Below, piece after piece: positions 1 through 11,994 of a stretch of 64,000 nucleotides of DNA. Positions within the stretch are counted from its first letter, which is position 1; every line of letters starts with the position of its first letter. A model generated the notes under the pieces. It did no database searches, was not told the origin of the DNA, and saw only the letters and a program-made list of their open reading frames with translations. This DNA comes from Heterocephalus glaber (lineage: Eukaryota; Chordata; Mammalia; Rodentia; Bathyergidae), in NCBI RefSeq assembly GCF_000247695.1, contig NW_004624781.1:15058228-15122227 (forward strand), in the 5' to 3' direction. The translations under genes and the position numbers were made by a program.

Positions 1-300
1 GAAATTATTTCTGATTTCATTTTTTCCAGATCCTCTTTTGTTGCCAGTTCAGGGAGTCCAGGTGGTTGAGTATCAGAGTGTTCCATCTTGCTTCCCTTTT
101 CGGTTGCTTTAGGTAATCTGGAATTCTGGTTTTGAGACTTATTTACATGTCTTCTCATTTTGCAGGGGGGGGTTTGCTGTGGGTGCCTGTGTGGCTCATC
201 TCCTCTGAGCTGGGTGGGGGATGGTACAGAGGCCCGGAAGCCTCCTCCTGGGCACTGGGATTGGCTCACCTCTTCTGGGCTGGGAGCGGTGGTGGACAAT
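1..300 (-). mobile_element. Possible L1 5' region remnant
   Basis: An AT-rich part (1-150) is followed by a locally GC-rich part (170-297) with two related blocks containing 'ctgggctgggagcgg'-like sequence. A similar GC-rich block sits at the 5' end of the L1 at 61666. I read this as L1 5' UTR or ORF1 sequence, with low certainty. Confidence 0.3.
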
Positions 301-582
301 TATTATGAACTATAATCACCCTGTCATGAAAACATCAGAGCTCATTCTTCTTATGTAATCTATTTTAGTACCCATTATCCCATCTCCCTTTATCTCTTAT
401 CCTAGCAATCTTTCTCAGCTGCTAGTGATCACTATCCTACTCTAGTTTTTTTAGCTTCCATGTAAGAGTGAGAACATCCAGTATTTTTCTCTGTGCTTCG
501 CTTATTTCATTTAACATTACTGTCTTTCAATTCCACCCATGGTATTGCAAATGACAGGATTTCATTTTTTCTTTATGGGTCA

Positions 583-620
<38 letters not shown>

Positions 621-1655
621 CTCACACTTTATCAATTCATTTTTTGATGGATGCCTCAGTTGATTCCATTGTCTTGGGCTATGTGAATAGTGCTGCAATA
701 AATTAAGGAGCACAGATGTCTCTCTGACATATTGATTTCATTTAATTGGTTGTATACCCAGGATCTTTACCTCCTCGCCAATATTTATTATTTGTCTTTT
801 TTAATACAGCCATTCCGAGGTAAGATAATATCTCATTGTGATTTTGATTTACATTTTCCTGATTAGTGATAGAGCATTTTTTCCCAAAACTCGCTAGTCA
901 TTTGTATACCTTCTTTTGAGAAATGTCTATTTAGATTATTTATCCATTTTTAAATTGATTTTTTTTGTTAGCTCCTTGTTCACTGAAGATGTTAATGAAA
1001 TCTGAATCATGAAAACTTTGAAAATACTTTCATTCTGCAGGTTGTCTCTTCAGCTTGTTATATCCTTTGATGTGCAGAAGCTTCTTAGTCTCAGGTAATC
1101 TCATTTATTCTTGCTTTTAGAATCTTTCAAAAAATTAAAGTCAATATCAATATTTTCAATGTTTTCCTAAATGTTCCTCTAGTAGTTTCATAGTGTTGGG
1201 TCTAACAGTTAGCTCTTTGATTCATTTTGAATGGATTTTGTATAGAGTGAGAGGACAGGGGTCTGGTTTCAATGCAGTTTCTTCTGCATATGTGTATACA
1301 GTTTTCTCAGCACCATTTATTGAAGAGACTGTTTCCTAATGTATGATTTTGGAAAATTTTGTGCCAGTTGGTTGTAACTGCTTGAATTTATTTCTGGATT
1401 CTCTATTCTGTTTCATTGGTCTAAGTGTCAGTTTTTACACTAGTATTTTATTGGTTTTGGTATTATAGCTCTGTAGCATGTTTTAAGGTCAGGCACTATG
1501 ATGCCTCCAGCTTTGTTCTTTTTGCTCAAAATCACTTTGGCTATATGGGGTCTTTTACGGTTCTGTATGAACTTTAGGATTATTTTTCTAGCTCTGTGAA
1601 CAATGTTATTGGGATTTTAATGGAGATTGCATTGAATCTGTGTATCAAAAATCAT
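300..1655 (-). mobile_element. Ancient L1, 3' part, minus strand
   Basis: Reads in reverse as the 3' UTR and decayed C-terminal ORF2 of a L1M-like element. Recognisable plus-strand landmarks are 'gctgcaataaa', 'ttgtatacccag' and 'gcaccatttattgaagagactg'. A (TA)n tract interrupts it. It is cut off by an LTR at about 1680. Confidence 0.75.
587..619. repeat. (TA)n microsatellite
   Basis: About 33 bp of alternating TA within the old L1. Confidence 0.95.
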
Positions 1656-1689
1656 GAAGATACTGATCTGTCTTCTGAGGTATAGTTAC

Positions 1690-2450
1690 TGGCTTTTGGG
1701 ATATTACAGTCTCCTTCTGGAGGCGGTTTGTAGGTTCTTTCTGTCCTGAGCAAAGAATTGATCAAGACAAGTGTAAACAGTAGCAAAGTTTTATTGGAGG
1801 TGGGAACTTGCTCTGTAGAGCAAGTTTGGGCCAAGTAAAAGTAGAAAAGAAGTACACCCTACAGCAGTGATGGCAAAACTTTTAGATACCAAGTGCCCAA
1901 AGTGCAACCCAAAACCCACTTATTTATTGCAAAGTGCCACCACTGCAAGTAAGCCTGAATACTGAGATTTTAGTGTAGAAAAGACAACTCATACAATAAC
2001 ATCTTTTGTTTTAAAAGAAAAACAGCTTTAAGTGATATAGCTTTTCATTGAAAGGTAAAAGTTTGCATTTGGTGTCCTTTTGCACAATTAATGTGATCTT
2101 TGCTGTCGTATGCATGCTGATAATTTGTCAAACTTTGGCTGGGGCAACTTGGCTCCATGTGCCAACAGAGAGGGCTCTTTGTACCCACTGTGGCATGTGT
2201 GCAATAGGTTCACCACCACTGCCCTCCAACATGAGGATGGGTCACCATGCAAGAGAGAATACAGCAGCAAAACTCAATGTGGACTGTTCTTTTTGTATCA
2301 CCCACTCCTCAGGCTAATGTCAGGTCTAGGCTGTCCTATTAAAAACCTGCTCCAATCTTGCAAGAAGTCTACATGCTGAGCCTTGGGAACTGTTCTGCAC
2401 ATGTGTCCTGGGATTTTGCAATCAACAGGTCATACCTCTTCCCAGTCAGC
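1690..2450 (-). mobile_element. Retroviral LTR fragment, minus strand, interrupted by a hAT element
   Basis: On the minus strand there is an AATAAAACTTTGCTACTG-type R region followed by a U5-like end rich in CTTTCT/AGAACC. The same sequence recurs at 18876-19165 and 20060-20290. The element is split at 1865-2221 by a hAT insertion. Its class is not certain; ERV1-like is a guess. Confidence 0.65.
1865..2221. mobile_element. Non-autonomous hAT DNA transposon (357 bp)
   Basis: Starts CAGTGATGGCAAAACTTTT and ends in the reverse complement of CAGTGGTGGTGAACCTATT. It is flanked by 8-bp target duplications, ccctacag (1857-1864) and ccctccaa (2222-2229), 6 of 8 identical. The related LTR at about 18960 shows the empty site (ccctacaa). 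The terminal repeats resemble the SPIN/OposCharlie group of hAT elements; the family name is inference. Confidence 0.75.
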
Positions 2451-3380
2451 TTTGCCACACCCTAAACTCCTTTCTCAGTATTTTTAGTAACAGCTTAACC
2501 ACTGCCTAATATGTGTCCAATTGTCCCATCTCCTGTATTTCCTCAAATTCCCAACTGACTTCTAGGTTAAGATGTGTATTCTTCTAGGTTAGGTCCTGTA
2601 TTTTAATTTTTACTTTTTGTTTGCTTTCTGTTATGGCAGGGTGCCACTTCAATTATTATTAGTAAAGGTTAGTTATTGTAGCTATTGTAATAAACAGCCC
2701 TCAAATCTCTGTAGCATAACCCAATAAAGATTTTTTTGCCATCATCAGTCCAGTGAAAATCAGCATAGTGATATGTATCATGCAATCATTAAGACATTAT
2801 GCATCATTAAGGCATCCTCTAGCTACTCCAAGTTCTCTGTATCTGGCTAATGCATGAAAAACAAACAGGAGCTATAAATGACAGGAGCTTTTTAGAGTCA
2901 GACTTACATTGGATGAGCTACTTTTGTCTACATCCACTTGCCAGAAACAACCACATAGCTTGGTCCGGAGGTAGAAGAGCTAGAAAAGGTAGCTGTCCTG
3001 AATTGAAAGAGGAAAAGAAGATGGTGAAAATGTGTCATTATCGCTATCACAGGATACTTTCAGTGCAGGTAACAGAAGACAACTCAAATTGAATTTGTGG
3101 CAGAGGAAAACGTTCCTTCTATTAGGTTCAATTATTGTGAGCTAAAGGCCTCAAAATAAGGCACGAGGGCCTGTGTATTAAACTCTCAGTTTAGCAAGAG
3201 ATTTTAATAACATATATAAGGGAGTTTACAAAGAACTGTGACTCAAGAGGTTGGGTGGAATTTGTACCTTATATATTTATATCTTCCCCTGAAGAGGAAG
3301 GGGAGAGGAGTTCTTGCTTACAGGGAACACAAATTATTTCTTAGAAGGGGAATGCAGATAGGGTTCTTACAGAAAAACAA
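2451..3380. other. Intergenic stretch without a recognisable gene
   Basis: Possible remnant of an old LTR (about 2690-3090, with AATAAAG-type sequence on the + strand). ORFs here have no recognisable product. Confidence 0.5.
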
Positions 3381-3383
3381 ATG

Positions 3384-3480
3384 ACTGCCGGAGATGTAGC
3401 TCAGCAGCGCAGCGTCTACCTGGCAAGCACCAGGTCCTGAGTTTGATCCCTGGTACTGGGGAAAAAAAAGAAAAATAAAT
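3384..3480 (+). mobile_element. ID-type tRNA-derived SINE
   Basis: Plus-strand copy with box A (gtagctcagc) and box B (gagtttgatccc), ending in an A-rich tail. Confidence 0.8.
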
Positions 3481-4214
3481 GATGTTTAGGAAAGACAAAT
3501 GGACCCCAATATGATAGTTTTAAAACAATGTTTCTTTACGTGTGCTGACAATTCTCATTGTCTCTGAGGATGAGTCAGTCTTTTCTGGTTGCTCCCTAGA
3601 GTGTATTAATAATAATTTTCTTTTAGGTTCTTGTGGAAGGCTGTTTTTAGGCAGATCAGAGTTTTCAGGGACTGATGCATTTAGCTCAGTATTATTTTTA
3701 TAACACAATAATTTATTCTGGACCCTATTCAGCCTAAACAACAAGGGAGATATATTAACTCACATAACGGAAAGGTCTAAAGATACCAAGGGGTTCAGTT
3801 TGGGTTTGATATAGATGTTTAAGATGCTCTAAGGAATTGTTTGCTTTTTCCTTTTTGTCCTCTTGGCCATTTATGGTCCATGTGTGTTTTATCTTGTTGG
3901 TTCTCCTTATCAGCAAAGAAAAAAAAAGATAATTGTAGCTCTTCCAGTATTCACATTCAACTATCACACTACCAAAAGAAAAAACTTCTCTGTCCTGCAG
4001 TAAGACAAAAATCCTGGGCTTCACTCTGATTGGTCTCAAACAAAAATTGGTTCAAAGGATGAGACTAATTCTGAAAGTTTTAGGATAGTTGGACCATTTG
4101 TAGACCTGTTGGGGATAGGGATAAGTTTTGCCTAAACTGCATGGAAGAACACAAAGCAGTGGTAGAATGGACGCTGCAAAAATCACCTGTATCCATTATA
4201 ATTGATAGATTTCC

Positions 4215-4540
4215 CTTCGATTTAGGGTGGCTGCTGTATATAATAGCTACCTTCTTCTTCCCAACATGCCCCTACTCCCACCAAAAGGGTAACCTAATAC
4301 TTGCTCTCCTCCTAACAGTTAGTGACATCACAGGCTCCTCCAGTCCCTAGCCACTACCTCACTCAACTCCACCCCAGCTCCTACAAGAAGCGCTCCCCAT
4401 CCCAGCCGTTGCTTTTGTCTCTCCTTTGTTCAGAGACAGCCCGGCGGATCATCCCTGCAATAAAGGCTTGCTGTGGCCTGGTCTGGTCTTGGTTTTTGGC
4501 TTTTTTACCTGACAATAATGAACCAAGGAAGAGTGTGGAG
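4215..4540 (+). mobile_element. LTR fragment with polyadenylation signal
   Basis: A pyrimidine-rich U3-like stretch with 'gtatataatag' precedes 'gcaataaaggcttgctg' and a GGTCTGGTCTTGG tract, the R-U5 layout of a retroviral LTR. Family not identified. Confidence 0.55.
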
Positions 4541-5330
4541 CACAACATCATCTAAGGAGGAGGCGTGATGTGTAAAAAGAACTGAAAACGTATTGAGAGG
4601 AAGAGAAAATCATTAAAAAAAATTGGAAGGTGTGGTAAGAGAAGAGATGGATGTTCTACAAGTCAGTGGAGGAGTTTATTGGATGGAATTAGTCAAAATA
4701 CAAATTGTTTCCTGTTTGCTGGTCCCATTCTCACCAGGCAGCCTTTGTAATTTAGCTTTACCCATAAATGTTTCTTTTGAAAGTGAATACACTGGCCAAA
4801 GCTTTCAGTGATTCCTGAAAGCATTCTTTGGAGGTGAGGATGGGTTTTCTCTCTATCCTATCCCCTCCCAACTAAAAGACATGATAAGAATTCTCCTTTA
4901 CAGGGGACAAGTAACCCCAACAAAGGAGGCTAAAATCAAATCTTATTTCATTTGTCTCACCCATATAGTTACCTTCAGACCCTAGGAAGCCTAAAATTGT
5001 TTTCCTTTGCCACTTCCTCACGAATTTGTTCTTTGTTAAAGTTGCTATATAAGGCAGAGTTCTAAGACATTGTCTTTATTTTCACTGAGGTGTCTCCTAC
5101 GTGCATTAGTAAACTTGCTTTTCTGTTGTTCTGTCCCAACTGCAAATTTACAACAGTCAAGGAAAATCATTCGTCTTCCCTGACACCTGTAACTCTGCCA
5201 GGCCTGTAGGGGTGATCCCAGTGGTCTTTGGGGAAGGTTAGTCTGGAGAAGGAATCAATATGGAGGCCACAGTGACAGTAACCTGAGAGAAGCTGGGGCA
5301 ACCTGCGTGAGAAAGAACCTTGATTCAGTC
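4541..5330. other. Intergenic stretch, possible second LTR relic at about 4900-5200
   Basis: 'ctatataaggcagag' at about 5045, a TATA-like element, followed by a pyrimidine-rich tract looks like an LTR promoter region. Nothing coding is recognised. Confidence 0.4.
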
Positions 5331-5779
5331 AGGAAGACAGAATTAGCAGATCCAGTGACTGGTAGGCAGGCGGACTCCGCGTGTTGCTGGAGCGTGAGGC
5401 TCGGTAGAGGATGCTTTCCTGACAGATCGAAACGTGACCACTGGTCGTGTCCACGCGCGAGTGCCGTGGCAAGCGCTCTTGTAAACTCACTGGGCGCGCT
5501 TCTTTAATCACTGTGCGCTAATGGCCACACGGCAGAGTGGAGGGCAGCCTTGGTAACGCCCTGGCCTTTGACTGACCTGGCGAGTCCCCTTCTGCTGGGT
5601 TGCTTGCCGCCTCCCCTGCCCCTTCCTCCTGCCCTCGCCCTCGCCCGGGCGGTGCAGTCCTCAAGGGCCGCGTGGCGGGCCGGCGCAGTCCACCTTAGCC
5701 TTCGAGGCCTGTGCGCGGCGCCCACGGTGGGCCTGCTCGCGTCGGCGCGAAGACCGGGAGCGGACGCGCGGCGCTGGCC

Positions 5780-5931
5780 CGGAGCCTACCCATGAGGCAG
5801 CGCGCCGGCCGCCCGCCGGAGCCTTCCCGGCCCGGGCGCCGCTCCGCGACGGAGCCGCTGCCTCAGCCGCACGCTCCTCCTCTTCCTCCTCCTCCTCAGG
5901 GCTGCCGTCAGGTCGACCCGCTCCACTCACG
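5780..5931 (+). other. ZNF280D: Probable non-coding exon 1 of ZNF280D (5' UTR)
   Basis: Inside the CpG island a strong donor occurs (CTCACG followed by gtaagc, GT at 5932-5933). No ZNF280D coding sequence precedes it, so this would be a 5' UTR exon spliced to the start-codon exon at 25480, possibly through further UTR exons that I cannot see. The 5' boundary given is arbitrary because no transcription start can be read from the sequence. A CCT/CCTCCT tract (about 5876-5898) lies inside the exon. Confidence 0.5.
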
Positions 5932-6023
5932 GTAAGCGCCCCCGCCCCGCGCCGCGGCAGTACGGCCTCCCGTGGCCGCCGCCTCGCTCCGGGCGCGGGC
6001 TGGGGTCCGAGGCGGGGAGCGAC

Positions 6024-6048
6024 CGCGCGCGCGCGCCGCCATCTTGGC
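6024..6048. promoter_or_regulatory. NRF1-like GC run and YY1-like site
   Basis: Alternating CG at 6024-6035, then GCCGCCATCTTGGC at 6035-6048. It sits about 100 bp downstream of the exon 1 donor, a common location for YY1 elements in CpG promoters. By motif only. Confidence 0.5.
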
Positions 6049-6936
6049 CGCTGGGGTACCCGCGCGACGCGGCGCCGGCCGGGGCTCTCAGCTGCGGGCG
6101 TCGGGGTGGCGGCCCCCAGGGTCTGCGCGGAGGACGCAGAGCCCCGCGCCTCCGCCGGCCAGCGCTCAGGAGCAGGCCACGCGTGGGCCCGCCGCGTCCA
6201 CTCGCACCGCCAGGGTCCTGCGCAGACGAGCCCCGGCATTGTCTACACCGCGGGCCTGGGCGCGGTCCTCAGGCCGAGCTCTGCGGTCTCTGCCGCTGCG
6301 CGGAACGGACTGGCTCGCCCGTGGCTTCAGCCTGCTCGGGAGAGGGAGCGAGTTTCCTCCAATTCACCTCGAGTTTTAACTCTTACAATAAATACGGCAA
6401 AGAGGAAAAACGCCCAAGTGAACCCGCTTGTGCAGGCTTTGGGGGAACCCACAGCCGGAGGAGCCTCTTTGTTTGCCGAAGATTTAAGAAATTCTGTCAA
6501 TTTAAAATGTTGGCTTTATTGTTTTCAGGGTTGAAGTCTGAATCTTAAGGACTCGACGTCTCTTACTGCCCTTATACGTAAAAGTGAGACGGAGCATTTG
6601 AGTACAGAAGCTGCCCCTTGGCCTTGGCTAGGGGCCTGCGTGGGGCATCTGTACCCACGCAGGGAGGAGTGGGCCGGCGAGGCCCCGGCTGGAGGGCTGT
6701 GTGCTTTGTGACGGCCTGACATAATGCCATTGTGAGTCTGTCGTGCTTTCCTGTCTGGCATTGATACCACCTAATTTGAACCTGCAGCCCTGCCGAAGTG
6801 GTTTACGCTGGTAGAATTATTTTGAAGCTGAAGAACCTTAGGGAGAATGAAATCTTTCTGGCAATGGCCAGGGTCAGTTATAGAACTTTGGGTTTTCTCA
6901 CTCTCCACTCAGCGTTCAACTCACTATAATATGTCC

Positions 6937-7024
6937 GGTTTTTTTTTTTTTGGTACCAGGGATCGAACTCGGGACCTTGCGCTTGCGATGCAGGCGGCGG
7001 AACCACTGAGCTAAGTCCCCGGCC
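6937..7024 (-). mobile_element. ID-type SINE, 13-bp TSD
   Basis: Minus-strand copy. Poly(T) then ggtaccagggatcgaac and ending gctaagtccccggcc. Target duplication ctataatatgtcc at 6924-6936 and 7025-7037. Confidence 0.95.
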
Positions 7025-7188
7025 CTATAATATGTCCCATTTTTGTTGGATGGGTGAGAATAGGAAAAGAGACTTACCCCTCCCCCCCCAACCCAAAATA
7101 AAATACTGTTGAATTGCACATTTTATATTTTTGTTTTCAAGATAATTTCTTAACTTTGCAACTTTTTAAGTAATCATGTTATTTTTTC

Positions 7189-7293
7189 TTTTTTTGTTTC
7201 TTCTTTTTTTTTTTTTTTTGGTACCGGGGATTGAACTTGGGACCTTGTGCTTGTGAGGCAGGCAGCAGAACCACTGAGCTAAATCCCCGGCCC
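7189..7293 (-). mobile_element. ID-type SINE, 16-bp TSD
   Basis: Minus-strand copy with a long poly(T) start. Target duplication atcatgttattttttc at 7173-7188 and 7294-7309. Confidence 0.95.
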
Positions 7294-7584
7294 ATCATGT
7301 TATTTTTTCAAACATGCTGAAAAGTTAAATAGTACATTTGAACATTCATACCTACCTGGATTTTTTTCTGTTGTGTTTTTTTTTTCTCTTCCATTTTACC
7401 ACATTTGTTTTGTCTACCTGTCTCACATCCTGAACATTTCAAAATATGTTGGAGATACGACAGTTCATTCCTAAATGCTATACATAGTCAGTATGTATCT
7501 CAAGATTAAGGCCACTTTTCTGTATACTGTTAATCAATACCATAATCCACTCAAGAATGTTAAAGATACTTCCTAAAACCTAAT

Positions 7585-7640
7585 ACACACACACACATAT
7601 ATGTGTACATACATATATATACACACATATGCATATATAT
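7585..7640. repeat. Mixed (CA)n/(TA)n microsatellite
   Basis: Interspersed CACACA and TATATA tracts. Confidence 0.85.
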
Positions 7641-8606
7641 AGAATACACGTTTTCACTGTTGTCCACAAAAAGTCATTTTTACTCACTTTAGAACCTGGA
7701 GCTTTTATTACATTTGTTTGTCTTGGTCTCTTTTAATTTAATCTTTTTTCTTTTCCTTCCTTCCTTTTTTTAAAAATGACAACCTTTTAAAGAGATTAAG
7801 TCATTAATCTTGTAGAAGAACCCACATTCTATACAGTATTTAGTGGTAGTTCCTCTTCATGTTTAAATTCTTCCTGCTATCCCTTGTATTTTTCTGTAAA
7901 CTTGAAGTTGAGAGGGAGAGTCTTAAGTAGATTGAGGTGTGGATTTAGTGTTCTTCATAGTACCCAACATGAGAAAATACATAAAGCAGAGTTGTCTATT
8001 AGTAACCCTAAATTTGATCTCTTTGGTAAGATGGGGACAGGCTTTCCATTACAGATTTCTTTTTGCGTTTGGCAAGTAATCTGTGAGGTGATAACTTTGG
8101 TATTAGTACTTAGTATCAGTAATCTGATAAAAAAATAGTTGGGAACAGTCCTCCAGGAATGTTGGCATCTGAGTCTGAAGAAGTGTGAAGACAGGAGGCA
8201 GAAAGTCAGAAAGACTGCTTTCATTTGAAGTTTGCCCAGGGCCACTGTAGCAATAGTGAAAGTTCTGACATAGTTTTTGGTGTTGAAGAACCATAAATCT
8301 CAGCATCTTTGCTTCCATTTACTTCCCATTCCAGGTAGGCCTAGTATTCCAGTCCTCCTTCTTCAATCCAGTATTTTACTATTCAGCATTGACTAGGGGA
8401 AGAGAAAGGCAAAGAAAAGGAATACATAATTTTGTACTCTCACACGTGTTTTCTTTAAGAGCAGATTTAGAACTGTACCAAGAATTTTTCTCCGTTAGTT
8501 TTTTCTATACAAATTTTAACAATAGTTTTTGTAAATAAAAGTAAATAATTTTAGGTGAAATTAGAAATTAATATTGGTGATGCTATAAGAAACTTCTGAA
8601 AGATGA
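7641..8606. other. Intron 1 stretch with no identified feature
   Basis: AT-rich intronic DNA. Short ORFs on both strands have no recognisable product, and no obvious repeat was seen. Confidence 0.5.
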
Positions 8607-8615
8607 GAAATATGA

Positions 8616-8699
8616 CTTTTTTTTTTTTGTAGTGGGGATCGAACTCAGGACCTTGTGCTTACAAGGCAGGCAGTGGAACCACTGAGCTAAATCCCTGGC
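8616..8699 (-). mobile_element. ID-type SINE, 9-bp TSD
   Basis: Minus-strand copy. Target duplication gaaatatga at 8607-8615 and 8700-8708. Confidence 0.92.
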
Positions 8700-8960
8700 G
8701 AAATATGAAATGTTTACTAACTTGAAATATATTGAAAAGCTTTTTTCTTTTGAGAGGGATTATATTTTTTTCATTAAATTTTAAAAAATAATATTTAAAT
8801 AATAACTTGATTTACCCAGTAACATAAAAACTGTGTGTTTAGAATTTTGGTTTATTTTACAAAGCAATTTTCTTTTACGGATTCTATTAACCCTCAGTAT
8901 ACCTAGAAAAACAGTTATGGCTGTTTACCATCTAGAGATTGAAAGGATTGTTTGTATTTT

Positions 8961-9147
8961 TTGTGTTAGTGGTGGTTAAACCCAGGGCTTCTCATTGAGC
9001 TACATCCCCAGCCCTTTTTAATTTTTATTTTGAAATGGTCTCACTAAGTTCTTATGTTGCCCAGGCTGGGCTTGAGCTTGTGATCCTCCTGCCTTGGTCT
9101 CAGCAAAGTGGGGAAGTACAGGTGTGCACCACCACTCCTGGCTTTTA
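8961..9147 (-). mobile_element. ID+B1 composite SINE
   Basis: Minus-strand composite. The ID part (gagctacatccccagccc) is followed by a B1 part (gttgcccaggctgggcttgag), the order expected of the old rodent B1-ID fusion family. Confidence 0.8.
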
Positions 9148-9878
9148 TTTTTATTTTTTGTATTTTAAAGTTACATAGTTTATGAATACTAAAAGTGTGT
9201 TGTGAAAATATAAGGATGAAGGCATATAATGTAAAAGGAGTTATTGGAGCTTTTAATAAGAATTTAAGCATAGCAAACTTTTCTGTGTATCCTTGAAAAA
9301 TGAAAAACAAGTATTTCATACATTTAGTTAAATATCACCCCTACAGTGAAAATGCATCACACTTGAATACTTTGGGCAAACATTAGAATTATAGCATGCT
9401 TGTTTTAAAAGAACATCTTTCTTCCCACTTTGAGATCTGTGGTTTAAAACACTGTGGTTAGAGGGTAAGAAAAAATTATCTACCTGGTTCTTAAAAGTTC
9501 TTATTTGCATGTAGAATTTTCTTCATAATTTCAGTTTTGTAACTAAAGCTTTTGTCATACACTGAAAGCTTTCTTTATCCTAGTGTCAATCATGGACCAT
9601 CTTTAAGTCAGTTTTTTTGCAAGTATAATTTCTGAACCTCTTTTTGAAGGTATCATAATCTTTTTATACAACAGATCACTTAAGGTCAGTTTTTTACATG
9701 GTTTTTAAAATTCATTGGTGTTTAAGAATGCAATGAGCTAAGAAAAACCATGGTTTTGTTAGTATGGTAAGAATCATGGGCTTGTTTGAAATCCAAATTG
9801 TATGTGATTGACTTCTCTTGGCTTTCCCGTTTATGAAAATAACAAGTTCAGTTCTACTATTCCTAAGAGTGCTACTTT
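9148..9878. other. Intron 1 stretch with no identified feature
   Basis: AT-rich intronic sequence. Only short shadow ORFs. Confidence 0.5.
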
Positions 9879-9879
9879 C

Positions 9880-10024
9880 TTTTTTTCTGAGATAGGATCT
9901 TGCTGTGTAGTGTAGACTGGACTTGAACTCACTATGTAGCCCAGGCTGGTCTCAAACCTTTGATGATTCTCGTGCCTCAGCCTACAATTGCTGGGATTAT
10001 AGGCTGCACCCCCAGATCCAGCCT
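9880..10024 (-). mobile_element. B1 SINE
   Basis: 7SL-derived, minus strand, with 'actatgtagcccaggctgg' and an internal duplicated segment as in quasi-dimeric B1. Confidence 0.85.
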
Positions 10025-11895
10025 AAGGACAGTTTCTTCCTACATAATATACTTAGCCAATTGACGGCCAGGTAGTAATAGTGAGCTGTGATAAATAGAG
10101 AAGTTTTGAGGTAGTTTGATTTTGGAGGCTATCGTACTTCAACCTATTCTTTTCAATTAGGGCTAGTATTCAAGTCCTTCAGTCCAATTTTTGTAAAAAA
10201 GTTTTCTAAAAATTTGTCACAAGTTATATATCTGAGAGAATTCTGGAATTACTTTGTCAGTTCTTATAATACTTATCACTCCTGAGTTTGCTGTCATCCT
10301 TTTTCTGAATCTCTGTGTAGATCTGCCTCTTCCAAACTTAAATATTTCACTGTCACATGTTGTCCAGATTAATATTCTGTATTTCCTGAATTTTGAAGGT
10401 TATATCTATAATGGGCAACATCGTCTGAATGTCACTAAACATCATCTGAATGTCACTAACTACTCATCAATTGTGATATATGGCCTTGAAACTATTCATT
10501 TCATAAATACTCATTTGAGATTTTGTATGTTTCAAATAAGTTCTAGCTAGTCATTCCTTCTGAGACTTTTGATGGGTCATAATTTTGTTGAAAAGATGGA
10601 CATCTTTTGTGCTGTACACTTGGAAGATATTTGCAGTTTGAGATTTATAGACAACCCACTAGAATAGTAAGTCCAACAAATTTTTAAAATTTCCTTCCCA
10701 TTACCCCTGTGTGTAGCTTTCAATACTTGTGAACTTATAAACTGATGAAATGTATAAAGCAAAACTTAGCACTCAAATGTAAGGGACAAAAGAATACGTG
10801 TTACCTGTTCATTTAGCAAATCATTGTCTACATTCTTAATGCAAAAATACTGCATGATAAAGTCTTTTCTACTGAATGAGAATATCATATTTCCGTTTTC
10901 TTTTTTGAAATATATTGTTTACCTATTGCTTTTGAGTTTGAGAAAATTCATTAGGATATCTCAATCTAAGATTTCCCTTGGATAATAAATTTCACTGTCT
11001 TTATTAGTCTGAAGTGCTCCTATCTTTGCATTTGTCTTCCAATTTGTCTAATAATTGTGACCTGTCTAATAATTGTGATATGTCAGTTCTCTTCCATTAT
11101 GGGCAGAAAACCCTCTCTGAATTCTTAAGTGTATACACCAAAAACTAAAATTAAATGAAGGGGATCAGAATATGCCACCACAAAATACGCCATATTGGTG
11201 TAAAAATTGTTTTGAGTTTAAGGAAATTGATCATCAACAGATGGAGGAAAAAATTTTTGACCTCTTTATCTGCCTAAAAACAAGATACAAATTTTGCCTT
11301 GTGAGGTGTTTCTCTGGTGAATGAGAAAGAGGAGAGCAAGTTTTTCCTTCTGTAATTGGGAGTTGACAGATGAGTTTTTGTAAATATACCTTACTGAAAT
11401 AACCCTATCTTCCATTAGTTCTCCCCTGTATTTCCTAGTACCTTCCTCAGTATTTACTGCTGCTCAGAGTCTAATCTCTCTTTTCTCTGTTAAAATTATA
11501 TATAAGGCCCTAAGTCTGTTTCTTTGAATTTCAGTTTTTTGTGAACTCTTGTGTATGTAGTCTAACCTGTGTTGTAGTTTAATTCATAGGCCCCTAAGTA
11601 CTGAACCTTAGTGGGTAGAGGAAAAGTTTTTCCTCCCTGATACAGACTACAAAAATGATATTTTTAGTCTGTACCTTTTGAAAGTTGATACAATATTTTG
11701 TGTAAGCAGTAAGAAAACTTCAAGAGGCTGAGACAGTCTGTGACTTTGCCAGTTTGCTGGTCTACACTTTTCTATGGATATTTCTTTACAAGTTTGTCTC
11801 AAAAAAAAAAAAAAAAACCTGGAGAAAAAGGTGAAAGAGAATGTTTTAGATTTATTTCACTATTGTATCATCTTTCTAGCCAACTAAATTATTCT
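10025..11895. other. Intron 1 stretch with no identified feature
   Basis: About 1.9 kb of AT-rich intronic DNA. I see no gene and no clear repeat apart from simple A/T tracts (poly-A at about 11802). Confidence 0.5.
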
Positions 11896-11906
11896 TTCAT
11901 TTTCTT

Positions 11907-11994
11907 TTTCTTTTTTTTTTTGGTACCAGGGATCGAACTTGGGACCTTGCACTTGCAAGTCAAGTGACAGCACCACTGAGCTCAATCCCTGGCC
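11907..11994 (-). mobile_element. ID-type SINE
   Basis: Minus-strand copy with ggtaccagggatcgaac, flanked by short tcattttctt repeats consistent with a target duplication. Confidence 0.9.

Larger units (their letters stand above)
5330..6380. promoter_or_regulatory. ZNF280D: CpG island promoter of ZNF280D
   Basis: This is the only long GC- and CpG-rich stretch in an otherwise AT-rich window. CpG density is highest at about 5560-6300. It has no obvious TATA box and contains a run of alternating GC (about 6024-6035, resembling an NRF1 site) directly followed by GCCGCCATCTTGGC (6035-6048), a good match to the YY1 element. Such islands usually drive broad, housekeeping-type transcription. Its position upstream of the first coding exon makes it the likely ZNF280D promoter. 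Divergent minus-strand transcription is possible but not shown. Confidence 0.85.

Noticed and set aside
2048..2379. Two overlapping 89-codon ORFs
   Set aside because: They cover the hAT element and LTR, with no recognisable transposase or viral protein.
5485..5750. First exon of TCF12, the neighbour on this side in human as I recall
   Set aside because: No TCF12 coding sequence was found on the minus strand of the 5 kb available, and in human the two genes are not clearly adjacent at this distance.
5661..6239. 192-codon ORF on the minus strand, the longest uninterrupted by N
   Set aside because: It lies in the CpG island, where stop codons are rare by composition. The protein is low-complexity Arg/Ala/Pro/Glu and the opposite-strand frames are open too.
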